Assembly: GCA_003520745.1 (NCBI GenBank)
Contig: DOUE01000020.1
Location: forward strand, 41,129 to 84,578
DNA length: 43,450 nucleotides
Source of the DNA: Erysipelotrichaceae bacterium
Lineage (GTDB): Bacteria > Bacillota_I > Bacilli_A > Erysipelotrichales > Erysipelotrichaceae
Direction of reading: 5' to 3'
The translations under genes and the position numbers were made by a program. A model generated the notes under the pieces. It did not search any database. It had not been told where the DNA came from and worked only from the letters and a program-made list of their open reading frames with translations. Numbering within the stretch: the stretch's first letter is position 1; every line of letters begins with the position of its first letter. Positions 14,898 through 23,396 of this stretch are shown one piece after another.

Positions 14898-15517
14898 CCT
14901 TCTTTTTTGATGTGGATGCCGTAGTCGTGTAATTCATGGATGACCTGGTGCGTGTTCTTGAAGACGATGCCATGGATCCCCAGGGCTTTCGCCCCTTCGA
15001 TGTTTTCCGCCAAGTCATCGAGAAACAGGGTTTCTTCCGGATTCAGTCCATACTTATCGAGGAGATGTTGGTAGATTTCAGGCATCGGCTTGACAAGTTT
15101 GAGTTGATAGGAAATCACGGATCCATGGGCAAGATGAAGCAAAGGGGTGTTTTCCCACATCTCCATGAACCCTTGTTCGGGATAATTGGAGAGGAGATAG
15201 ACGTTATAACCTTGATCGACGATGTCGAGGAAAATCTTCGACGAATCTTCCAAGAGGGTCGGCATTTCGACCCAATGGTCCATGACATATTCGATCTCCT
15301 TGACATAGTGAGGCGCTTTTTCAAGGTAGATCTTCGTGTGTTCTTCCTTGCCAAGCAAGCCTTGGTCGGCGGCACGCCACTCTTGACTACGGAAGATGAG
15401 TTGGGTCAGGTCATGGACGGTGGTCGGGTCATAGCCCAGGGATTCAAGGAATCCCTTCGGGTCGTACTTTAGCAGGACATTCCCTAAATCGAAGACGACA
15501 TTACGGATGATTTTCAT
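14891..15517 (-). CDS. HAD-superfamily hydrolase, subfamily IA (YihX-like phosphatase)
   Basis: Cytoplasmic phosphatase-type HAD protein of 208 aa. Motif I is VVFDLGNVLLKYDP (residues 7-20), with Asp10 as the nucleophile and GNV in place of DGT, as in YihX and epoxide-hydrolase N-terminal phosphatases. Motif II is LLSNYP near 108, motif III the lysine in LVKPMPEIYQ, and motif IV ETLFLDDLAENIEGA near 170-184. The substrate is unknown; sugar phosphates are common in this group. The start (ATG at 15517) follows GGAGGTG and overlaps the addA end by 17 bases, so it is the last gene of addB-addA-HAD. The stop lies within the IS target repeat. Confidence 0.9.
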   Translation of the reverse strand: MKIIRNVVFDLGNVLLKYDPKGFLESLGYDPTTVHDLTQLIFRSQEWRAADQGLLGKEEHTKIYLEKAPHYVKEIEYVMDHWVEMPTLLEDSSKIFLDIVDQGYNVYLLSNYPEQGFMEMWENTPLLHLAHGSVISYQLKLVKPMPEIYQHLLDKYGLNPEETLFLDDLAENIEGAKALGIHGIVFKNTHQVIHELHDYGIHIKKEGN

Positions 15518-18500
15518 GGTACACCTCCAGGATTTCTCTCAGATTGAAACTATAAAGGAAGGTCTTCACTTCTTTTTCGGGATAAACGATACACAATGCA
15601 TCATAGTAGGCACGCAGTTGCCCTTGATAGCGCTCGATCAATTGGGAAGCGGTGCCCGAACGATCGGTTTTGAAGTCGACCAGTTCCACCCTGTCCGGAT
15701 AGATCGCAAGCATGTCGACGATCCCGTTGACCAAGCGGTTCTGCTGTAGGATGGCGAAGGGGTATTCCCGCTCGATAACCGCCGATTTCGCGTTTTGATA
15801 GTAATCGGAGTCATGGAAAGCCATCAACGCGTCGATTTCATCCTGCGTACAACTTGGGTCGATCGAATGGATCAAGGCAGGAGTCCAGATGGTCATCGGT
15901 AATCGTTCGATTAGGCGATGCAGTCGCGTTCCTCGTTCCTTCCCATCCAGGATATCCCGGTAGTGTAGGGTAAAGTCTGGGAAGAACGCTTGTTCCTGAC
16001 TGGAAGGGGTTTGGTATTCGAAGGGTTGTTCGGTGCGCAAGATCGGTGTGAACTCATGGATCACCGGTGAAATCGAAGGGGCTGAGATTTCACTGATCTT
16101 CCCTATAACCTCCACTTCATTGTATAAATCGGAGGTCTTGTTGGAAAGAATGGTTGCCAACCAACCGGAATAACCGATCCGACGGAAGATCGCACTGCGT
16201 GTCAGAGACGAGGCGTAGGTTTTATTGGACTTCGCATCGACGATCACCAGTAAATGCTGGGGGCGGGTCAGAGCGACATACAAGACCCGCATCTGTTCTT
16301 CCATTTCCTCTTGAACCGCCTTGGTTTCGATGGCGATCCGGATCGGATTGCTTCGGACATAACGTTGGGGAAGCAAGATCGATCGGATACCGATCCCCAG
16401 ATCGCTATCGCTGATGATTTCACTCTTAAGGTCCAGTACATCCTGTCGCAGCGATGACCAGAAATAGACGACCGGAAACTGAAGCCCCTTGGATTGATGG
16501 ATGGTCATGACGCGGACCACATTGTCTTCCAGTGAAATGGGGATGGCCTCCGAACTTTTCTCATCCTTGATTTCTTCGATCAGATCGAGGAATTTCGGGA
16601 GACTCCCGTGGTTTTCCTCGAAACTCAATGCTTTTTGAAGGAAAAGGTCGAGATTGGTCCGTTGGGAGTGCGTACAGATGTCCGTGTAATAGTGGTTGAA
16701 ATCGAAGAGAAGGGGAAGCAAGCGACGCATCGGAGAAGACTTCGCCGATGTCGAGAGATCGCGGATCAGGGCGTCGATTTCGGGGTGGAGAATTCTCAGA
16801 CTCTCCCGTAAACCTGCCTTGCCTTTGTTTCGGTAAAGGGTTGCGATGTCGTCCTGGGTGAATCTGAAGAAAGGCGAAAGCAGTGTTCCGACAAGCAACT
16901 GGTCGTTATCGGGGTGAAGACAAAGGTGAAGGAACTGCAGGCAGTCTTGAACGCTATCGGCTTGGTAGAAACCGGATTGGACATCGATGAAATAGGGGAT
17001 GCCGACTTCATCGAAAGCTTTCTTCAGGTAGGTTTTCAACTGATGGGAGCGTACAAGGATCACATAATCGCTCCATTTCGTGTACGGCGTACTCTGGATT
17101 TTCTGTAGGATGTCGTCCGCGATATGTCGTGCTTTCTTTAACGCCACCCCCGGCTTTTCATCGACCTCAAGGGATGGTGCGGGTTCTTGATCATCGCTGT
17201 TTTCATCTTCGATTGGCTCATCGACGACTTCCTCTGTTTCTTCCTCATCGACGACCCAATGGATTTCCACCGGGAAACCCCCGTTTTGGCGATCGGATCC
17301 GATCGATACCGCATCTTCCGCCAAGTAGGCGCTGCGCATCCCTTCGATATTCATCGCATGGTCGAACACAAGATTATTGAACTCGACGATGGTCTGGTCC
17401 GAACGGAAATTCTGTTTCAAGTAGATCAACAGGTCGTTTACGTGATTGCGTTGGATCAATCCTTGCATGATCTGAGGTTTCGCGTTACGGAACCGATAGA
17501 TCGATTGTTTGATGTCGCCGACGCGGAAGACGTTGTTGCCGCGACTGATCAGTTCCACCAGTAGGTCCTGTACGTCGTTGGAGTCCTGGAACTCATCGAC
17601 CAGTATTTCTTTGAACTGTTCTTTATAGACATTTCTGACCTTGAACTTCTCATCGCGAAGGATCGCGAGGGCGAAATGTTCCATGTCGTCGAAGTCGATG
17701 CAGTTCTGATCTTCCTTGATGGAGGCATACTCGTGCCTGAAGTCCCGGGTCAGTTCACCCAGACGAAAGATTCGCCGACGCATCGTATTCAAATCATCGA
17801 TCCACAAATCTTCCTCGAAGAGTTTGGGTATGTTATCCTGGATGAATTTCGCGACGCTCTTGCGTGCTTCTTTCACTTCATCCAAGGCTTTGTTTTTGGT
17901 GGCTGGTAGATTCTCCGCCATCGTGAAGAACGCAGTCCGGATCTTCGAATAGTCATACGCCTCGATCGCCGTTTTTGCGACTTTGATCTGGGTACTGAGG
18001 ATCTGAAGGCATAGCAAGAAGGCATCATCGGTCAACGGATCATTGAGGGAAGCACTTTTCAGTTCGTTGAACCGTTCTTCAAACTCTTCGATCGCGAGTT
18101 GCCAATGCATGAAAAAGTAGGAACGTAAGGGTTCGCTTAAGGTGGAAAGGGAGTGTTCGACGGTATAGCTTGAGACGGAGGAGTTCAACCACTCTTCCGG
18201 ATCGGGTTTCGATCCCAAGATCGTCGACAGGCCCGTGATGGCGTCGCGTACGCCCTGATCCGCTTCGGGACGGGATGAGAAATGTTCCAAGAGCTCGTCG
18301 AAGGCATCGGGATAGGTGGCATAGGCATGGTTCAAGACACGATCCAAGGCTTCTTTCTTATAGAGGGAGGCGGTTGCTTCATCCAGGATGTTGGAAGCCC
18401 GTTTCGGATCGAGGTTCAGTACGTAGGAATAGTTGCGGATGACGGAGAGACAGAAGGAGTGGATCGTCGAGATATTCGCATTGGCCAACAATGTGATTTG

Positions 18501-18755
18501 GGTATAAAGGAAGGGGTCGTTCGTTTTCTCGTATTTCACGTTGAGTTTCTTCGAGAGCCGGCGTTTCATTTCCCCCGCGGCGGCTTCCGTGAAGGTCATC
18601 GCCAGGATTTCATTGACCGAGACCCGGTCTTCTTCGATGCGTTTCATCAAACGTTCGATCAAGACGGTGGTTTTACCGGCACCGGCCGAGGCGCAGACAA
18701 GGATGTTCTTGTCGACGGTACGGATGGCGAGTTCTTGTTCTTTACTGGGTTTCAT
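15501..18755 (-). CDS. addA: ATP-dependent helicase/nuclease subunit A (AddA)
   Basis: Superfamily 1A (UvrD-like) helicase and nuclease that with AddB resects double-strand ends up to a Chi-type sequence for recombination. 1084 aa, somewhat shorter than Bacillus AddA (1232). Walker A ASAGAGKTT has K28; motif II is ILVDEFQDS, motif III DIKQSIYRFRNA, motif V MTIHQSKGLQFPVVY, motif VI RVLYVALTRPQHLL. The C-terminal PD-(D/E)XK nuclease has GIVDML, VDFKTD (Asp1027, Lys1029) and QLRAYY, so the nuclease appears intact. The start ATG 18755 overlaps the addB stop (ATGA); longer in-frame readings lie inside addB. Confidence 0.96.
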   Translation of the reverse strand: MKPSKEQELAIRTVDKNILVCASAGAGKTTVLIERLMKRIEEDRVSVNEILAMTFTEAAAGEMKRRLSKKLNVKYEKTNDPFLYTQITLLANANISTIHSFCLSVIRNYSYVLNLDPKRASNILDEATASLYKKEALDRVLNHAYATYPDAFDELLEHFSSRPEADQGVRDAITGLSTILGSKPDPEEWLNSSVSSYTVEHSLSTLSEPLRSYFFMHWQLAIEEFEERFNELKSASLNDPLTDDAFLLCLQILSTQIKVAKTAIEAYDYSKIRTAFFTMAENLPATKNKALDEVKEARKSVAKFIQDNIPKLFEEDLWIDDLNTMRRRIFRLGELTRDFRHEYASIKEDQNCIDFDDMEHFALAILRDEKFKVRNVYKEQFKEILVDEFQDSNDVQDLLVELISRGNNVFRVGDIKQSIYRFRNAKPQIMQGLIQRNHVNDLLIYLKQNFRSDQTIVEFNNLVFDHAMNIEGMRSAYLAEDAVSIGSDRQNGGFPVEIHWVVDEEETEEVVDEPIEDENSDDQEPAPSLEVDEKPGVALKKARHIADDILQKIQSTPYTKWSDYVILVRSHQLKTYLKKAFDEVGIPYFIDVQSGFYQADSVQDCLQFLHLCLHPDNDQLLVGTLLSPFFRFTQDDIATLYRNKGKAGLRESLRILHPEIDALIRDLSTSAKSSPMRRLLPLLFDFNHYYTDICTHSQRTNLDLFLQKALSFEENHGSLPKFLDLIEEIKDEKSSEAIPISLEDNVVRVMTIHQSKGLQFPVVYFWSSLRQDVLDLKSEIISDSDLGIGIRSILLPQRYVRSNPIRIAIETKAVQEEMEEQMRVLYVALTRPQHLLVIVDAKSNKTYASSLTRSAIFRRIGYSGWLATILSNKTSDLYNEVEVIGKISEISAPSISPVIHEFTPILRTEQPFEYQTPSSQEQAFFPDFTLHYRDILDGKERGTRLHRLIERLPMTIWTPALIHSIDPSCTQDEIDALMAFHDSDYYQNAKSAVIEREYPFAILQQNRLVNGIVDMLAIYPDRVELVDFKTDRSGTASQLIERYQGQLRAYYDALCIVYPEKEVKTFLYSFNLREILEVYHENHP

Positions 18756-21430
18756 TGGTCGCCATCCCCTTTCTGGAGTTTCTTCAAGGTGGTTCGGTTC
18801 TTCACGTTCAACGGTTCCCCTCTGAATTGACACATACGAACGAAATCGCAGTATGTACAGGCGTCCGGCGTACAGGAACGGCTGATGTCGGCGTCTGCGA
18901 TCCGTCTCCCGAAATCGGTGTAGAGTTCATTCAATGCTTGTTTCACCAATTCGATCGAATACGGTTTGCCCATGGTCACGACATTTCCGTCTTTGTTTAA
19001 TTTCAGTTTGTCGATGTTTCGGCCTTTGAAATCCAAATTCCTCGGATCTGCAAACGTCCACCCTTTGAGTTTATGGATTTTCCACGCTTGTTCCTGCCAG
19101 AACGCCTCGTCGTATTCCTCCACTTTCACCGGTCTCAGGGAGACTTTACCCGCTTGAATGGGGGTGTTCTCTTGTTTGAGCGAAATATAGTAGGCACCGG
19201 CCGCCTCTTTTCTCAATTCTTCGCTAGCGATCCAAAGATAGGTCATTAGTTGGAGTTGTTGACCGGTCAGGACTTTCTTCTCACTAAGTTTCTTCCCGCT
19301 GCTCTTGTAGTCCATGATGCGTAGTTGATCCGCGGTCGTATCGACCCGGTCGATAAAGCCACCGAGTTTCAACGTGATGGATGGATGGATCTGTAAATCG
19401 CGCTCGAATTTCATTTCCGTGTGACTCGGGATGAACAAGGTTTCGGCTTCGATTTGCACGAGCCGGTCGAACACTTTACGCACTTGAGTCAACAAACGGT
19501 TCTTCAAGGTTTCGATGTAGTCGCTCCGATGGGGATAGAGGCGATGCAAGTCCGTGAAATACGGTTGGGCCAATTCGGCGATCGCCGAATCCTCCATCTT
19601 GGGATAGTCTTTGTGGTGTTGCTCGATGGCATGTTCAAAAATCGCATGCATCAGGGTTCCGATGATGTTGGTCTCGATTTTCGCCTCGGGTTTGGTGCGT
19701 AGCCGCAACGCCGTCGCCAAGAAGTATTTATAGGGACACTCGAAGAAGCGTTCGATCGCGGAAATCGATCCTTTGACTTCCCCATTCGGATAGAGCAACG
19801 CTTTCATGTTCTCTTGACTCAACTTCGGTTCGCCCTTGAATCTTCCCGTTGCTTCGACCAAGGGCCACGGTTTCGCCTTCACTTTGTATTTCTCGCAGAA
19901 ACTCTCGATTTCAAAGGAAAGTTCATTGCTTTTCCCTTCGTAATTCCCGGTCGCATAGGAGAACACCAGTTCCGGTGACCAGGTGAAGAGATCATCGACC
20001 CGTTTCATATGGGCTTCGTATCTCTCCTTCAAGGAAGGCAATCCGGTCTTCTCGCGATAGACATCATCGAACAACCCGCTGTAGGTCGCCATCTGCGGAT
20101 AATTCTTCTGGCTTGCGGACATGACGAAGATCCGTTGGATCCCGGGGATATGGAAATGCCCCAAGTCCGTGATCAAAACCCCGGAGGAATTCGTTTTGGG
20201 TCGAGAACGCAATGCGCCGTCCAAGAAATTCAACAAATCGGTGCCTTGAGGATGAGTGGTCAGTAACGGTACGGCTTTCTCAAGCACCCGTTTCACTTGT
20301 AGAAGAGCGAGTCGCCCTTCTTCCGTGTCTTTCGATTGTTCGACACAAATCGAATAGAGAACTTCGACCTTTTCCTTCCAAGTAGCATCACAGGCTAAAC
20401 TTGCCTTCTTGAGGATACTCTCCGTCGATCGGCGGAGTTCCTCCGCCCTCTCTTCCATCTGCAGATAGGTTTTTTTCTGGGTACCATCCCACAAGGTCGA
20501 ATCCTTCATGGCATCGTTCACATGATGAAGCGGGGACAGTAACGCACTCAGCGGGATCCCGAAATCTTCGATGTAGTTGATCAAGGGATAGGCATCGCTG
20601 AAACAGGAAAGGGATAGCACACTGACCCAGTTTTCGATGCATTGGGTTTCGCTATATTTCATGAGCCGTATGAACAATTCGGCTTCGGGCAGGACAAAAG
20701 ACTCGGAAAGTACGGTGAAAGGGAGGTTCAATCGCGTGAAATTCGCTTTGAGGACAGGAAGATCGGTGGCGGGATCAAGACAAACCACCATCTGTTTGTG
20801 GAAATCCATCGGATCGCTTGCGATTTTCTGCGCGATCCCCAACGCTTCGGCGCGGGAGTTGACAGCATGGTGTAGAATGGGGGTAGGTGAATACGCAGTG
20901 AAGTCCAGCAACCTCGCCCCGTTGGACAGTAAGCGTCGATAATACTTCGCGGTAAGGTGGTCTTCATCCGAATTGGACAAATAGATCGGACGATGATTGG
21001 TTTGGGCAAGGAGTCGGTCGAAGGCGGATCGGATCGTCTTTCCTGGCAGGTCGCACCCAGAAAGCCGTTGAAGACATTTCTTGACATCCCTTTCCTTGGG
21101 CGTGCTTTCGGGTAGTCCATCGACATCCACATCGTAGGCATCCAGCTCCAACATGAAGTCGGCGATCTCCTTGATCGTCTGCGGAAACACCAACATACTG
21201 CCTAAAACCTCCAACTCATCCTTCATTTCATCGCAGATCCGTGCGGTCTCACAAAAAAAGGCGGTCGGATCTTTGGCAGAACTTTCCAAGCTACGGAGGT
21301 AGTTCGCGAGTGAAATCGTTTGCACCCCGGCCAATACCGGCGTCTTTTCCAAAATATTGCGAATCAAAGCGGGCTGCGCATGGGGTTCGCTGAAAATTAT
21401 CGTTCCATTTTCAAAAGAATGGTTGTTCAT
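18752..21430 (-). CDS. addB: ATP-dependent nuclease subunit B (AddB/RexB-like, no Walker A)
   Basis: Partner of AddA. 892 aa with start ATG 21430 (MNNHSFENG), chosen because AGGTACAGG precedes it and the upstream extension reads across the divergent promoter. The C-terminal nuclease domain has GGFIDRVD near 687-694 and IMDYKS near 703-708, followed by QLQLMTYL. The iron-sulfur cysteines are present: ECPYKYF near residue 564 and C-x2-C-x5-C at 858, 861 and 867. The N-terminus lacks the GxxGSGKT Walker A loop of Bacillus AddB, so it resembles the RexB type. The inactive-helicase middle is poorly conserved. First gene of a minus-strand operon with addA and the HAD gene. Confidence 0.92.
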   Translation of the reverse strand: MNNHSFENGTIIFSEPHAQPALIRNILEKTPVLAGVQTISLANYLRSLESSAKDPTAFFCETARICDEMKDELEVLGSMLVFPQTIKEIADFMLELDAYDVDVDGLPESTPKERDVKKCLQRLSGCDLPGKTIRSAFDRLLAQTNHRPIYLSNSDEDHLTAKYYRRLLSNGARLLDFTAYSPTPILHHAVNSRAEALGIAQKIASDPMDFHKQMVVCLDPATDLPVLKANFTRLNLPFTVLSESFVLPEAELFIRLMKYSETQCIENWVSVLSLSCFSDAYPLINYIEDFGIPLSALLSPLHHVNDAMKDSTLWDGTQKKTYLQMEERAEELRRSTESILKKASLACDATWKEKVEVLYSICVEQSKDTEEGRLALLQVKRVLEKAVPLLTTHPQGTDLLNFLDGALRSRPKTNSSGVLITDLGHFHIPGIQRIFVMSASQKNYPQMATYSGLFDDVYREKTGLPSLKERYEAHMKRVDDLFTWSPELVFSYATGNYEGKSNELSFEIESFCEKYKVKAKPWPLVEATGRFKGEPKLSQENMKALLYPNGEVKGSISAIERFFECPYKYFLATALRLRTKPEAKIETNIIGTLMHAIFEHAIEQHHKDYPKMEDSAIAELAQPYFTDLHRLYPHRSDYIETLKNRLLTQVRKVFDRLVQIEAETLFIPSHTEMKFERDLQIHPSITLKLGGFIDRVDTTADQLRIMDYKSSGKKLSEKKVLTGQQLQLMTYLWIASEELRKEAAGAYYISLKQENTPIQAGKVSLRPVKVEEYDEAFWQEQAWKIHKLKGWTFADPRNLDFKGRNIDKLKLNKDGNVVTMGKPYSIELVKQALNELYTDFGRRIADADISRSCTPDACTYCDFVRMCQFRGEPLNVKNRTTLKKLQKGDGDQ

Positions 21431-21445
21431 CGCCTGTACCTCAGT

Positions 21446-21455
21446 TATAATTATA
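21446..21455. promoter_or_regulatory. Overlapping divergent -10 boxes between addB and the EamA gene
   Basis: TATAATTATA is a perfect palindrome containing TATAAT on both strands in a 46-base divergent gap. It lies 16 bases from the addB start and 22 from the eamA start. The geometry is tight for addB (very short leader). No clear -35 is seen on either strand. Confidence 0.4.
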
Positions 21456-21476
21456 AATGATATTTCAGAGGTGCGA

Positions 21477-22385
21477 ATGACGAAAAACAAGAAGTACGGG
21501 AAAACGGCCTTATTGGTGGCGTCATTTCTCTGGGGTATCGGATTCATCGCCGTCCAAGGGGCCTTGGACAGCGGTTGGCATCCTTATTTATTACTCGGTT
21601 TCCGCGGTTTAATCGCCGGAGTGAGCCTGGGGGTCTTTTCCTTCAATCGGAAATGGTGGACGAAACCGCCGCTGATACGCGACGGGATCCTCGCCGGAAG
21701 CTTGATGTTTCTGGCCTTCGCTCTACAAACCTTCGGCCAACAGGCGTCTTCCGCAACCAACGCATCCTTTCTGACTACCTTATATGTCATGTTTACACCC
21801 TTGCTTCTCTTTCTCTTCACGGGGAAGAAAGTCGGCGTGTCGACCTTGATAGCCGGAACCCTTTCGTTGATTGCCACGGCGTTACTGACGTTGCGCGGAT
21901 CCTTCACCTTGTCCTTCGGTGATGCGTTATTGATCGGCTGTGCCGTCGCCTTCGCCCTGCATATCCTTATGCTGGAGAAGACGGCGTTCCACGACGATGC
22001 GCTCTCACTGACCGTGCTTCAGTGCCTGACGATGAGTGCTTGGTCCTTTCTCTTTTCAATCTTTTTCAAGACATCGGTACCAACGCAAGGATGGGGTTAT
22101 GTCGCTTATTGCGGCATCGTGAGTAGTGGATTGGCTTTCTTCCTTCAGACCTATGGTCAAAAACACGTGGATTCGGCGATCGCCGCGATCCTGCTGACCA
22201 TGGAGGCGTTGTTTGGCGCGATCGGCGCCATCCTGATCCTCAAAGAACCCTTCGGACCGAATTCGATCCTCGGGGGGATTCTGATGATGGGCGCCATCGT
22301 CTTGTTGGAAACAGGTCCCATCCTGTATCAGCAGTATACTAAAGCATTCCTTATCGCTAAAAGGGAAGTTGAAAAAGAACCTTAA
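21477..22385 (+). CDS. EamA-family (DMT superfamily) transporter
   Basis: Membrane transporter of 302 aa made of two EamA repeats of five helices each. Start ATG 21477 (MTKNKKYGK) follows AGAGGTG; the longer in-frame reading from 21357 lies inside addB on the other strand. Family signatures include ALLVASFLWGIGFIAVQGAL in helix 1, GFRGLIAG in helix 2 and, in the second repeat, LLTMEALFGAIGAILILKEPFGPNSILGG. Members export amino acids or metabolites; substrate and direction cannot be told here. The downstream gene begins 13 bases after the stop. Confidence 0.9.
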   Translation: MTKNKKYGKTALLVASFLWGIGFIAVQGALDSGWHPYLLLGFRGLIAGVSLGVFSFNRKWWTKPPLIRDGILAGSLMFLAFALQTFGQQASSATNASFLTTLYVMFTPLLLFLFTGKKVGVSTLIAGTLSLIATALLTLRGSFTLSFGDALLIGCAVAFALHILMLEKTAFHDDALSLTVLQCLTMSAWSFLFSIFFKTSVPTQGWGYVAYCGIVSSGLAFFLQTYGQKHVDSAIAAILLTMEALFGAIGAILILKEPFGPNSILGGILMMGAIVLLETGPILYQQYTKAFLIAKREVEKEP

Positions 22386-22398
22386 GGGGGACACACCA

Positions 22399-23202
22399 AT
22401 GTCAATCGTAGACGTATTATCCAACATCAGCGATCGTCGCAAGGGCGGCGACCAATGCCAATTCAACGGTTATCTGGAAGACTATCTGGAAACGCTGGAA
22501 GACGGGAACCTCAAGACGAGCCTGGCTCATCTGTTCGAGGCTGAACCGAACCTGCGTATCATCGTCGACCTCTCGTTCGATGTCAACAAAGACGTGATCT
22601 CGAACCAAATCATCCGCTATAAAGATGCTTCGAAGTTGCCGAAGGGATTCTTGAAGGCGCCGTACATCGTTTACGGAAAAGCCGCGGGAGATGCAGAAAT
22701 GGGGATCCTGCTGATCGATGGCGACAAATCCGATTATCCTTTAGCGAAAGGCCTGTATTATTGCTTGACGGAACAAACCGGCATGCTGGAAAACGCACGC
22801 AACGAATTGGTCGCGGTCAACACCGACCAACCGGAAGTCGTCGCTTCCATCGGGAAGAAGCTTTTGGCCCAGACCCAACGCGTCGGCGCATTGCAACGCG
22901 AAGTCGACCGCCACTATTACAATTCGTTCAATGCATTGAATGAACTTGTCTTAGCGAAAGCCGAAGACCTAAAGAACAGCACGATCGAACACTGCAAAGA
23001 AACCCAAGAACGCGGAGACCTGATCTATTCTGCCATTTCGAAGTGGTACTTGCTGAAGAAGACCGTGTATGTCCAATACATGACCAACAAGGATTTGCTT
23101 GAGAAGGACAACGAAGGCAATATCAAAAAACAACGCCACAATGCGAAACTTCATGCGGACCAAGTTCCGTTCATGGCGTTCAGCGAACTCTGGCGCGTAT
23201 AA
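22399..23202 (+). CDS. Unidentified conserved-looking soluble protein
   Basis: I do not recognise this 267-aa protein. It has no signal peptide or membrane segment. Residues 1-150 look mixed alpha/beta (IIVDLSFDVNKDVISNQIIRY; APYIVYGKAAGDAEMGILLID), and residues about 155-235 look largely helical and charged, possibly coiled-coil (LLAQTQRVGALQREVDRHYYN). The start ATG 22399 follows AAGGGGGA. The codon choice (many ATC, GAC, AAC) resembles highly expressed neighbours such as prs, and a strong terminator follows, so the protein is probably real and well expressed. It may be co-transcribed with the EamA gene. No function is proposed. Confidence 0.75.
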   Translation: MSIVDVLSNISDRRKGGDQCQFNGYLEDYLETLEDGNLKTSLAHLFEAEPNLRIIVDLSFDVNKDVISNQIIRYKDASKLPKGFLKAPYIVYGKAAGDAEMGILLIDGDKSDYPLAKGLYYCLTEQTGMLENARNELVAVNTDQPEVVASIGKKLLAQTQRVGALQREVDRHYYNSFNALNELVLAKAEDLKNSTIEHCKETQERGDLIYSAISKWYLLKKTVYVQYMTNKDLLEKDNEGNIKKQRHNAKLHADQVPFMAFSELWRV

Positions 23203-23217
23203 ACGAATCATTCCACC

Positions 23218-23243
23218 AAAGCTTCCGAGAGGAAGCTTTTTTC
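23218..23243 (+). terminator. Intrinsic terminator after the 267-aa protein gene
   Basis: AAAGCTTCC, loop GAGA, GGAAGCTTTTTTC. Confidence 0.88.
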
Positions 23244-23288
23244 TATTGCCAAGAATGAAAAGATGGATGAAACGGGACCGATCATGGA

Positions 23289-23297
23289 TGATATAAT
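23289..23297 (+). promoter_or_regulatory. Extended -10 promoter for the membrane HTH regulator
   Basis: TGATATAAT, about 100 bases before the regulator start. A second candidate, TTGACA at 23325-23330, has only a poor -10 (TAGTGA, 19-base spacer) and lies within a dyad ACCACT...AGTGG that might be an operator. Confidence 0.45.
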
Positions 23298-23396
23298 GGA
23301 AGAAATGCGAAATGCAACCACTAGTTGACAAAGTGGGTGGTATCGATGGTAGTGAAATGAAACGATGATTCTGTACACTATGGGGGAGGTGGAAGT

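Noticed and set aside
23317..23350. A T-box-like stretch (AAAGTGGGTGGTATCG) before the HTH regulator
   Set aside because: There is no stem I, specifier loop or terminator around it; only a loose resemblance to the T-box core.
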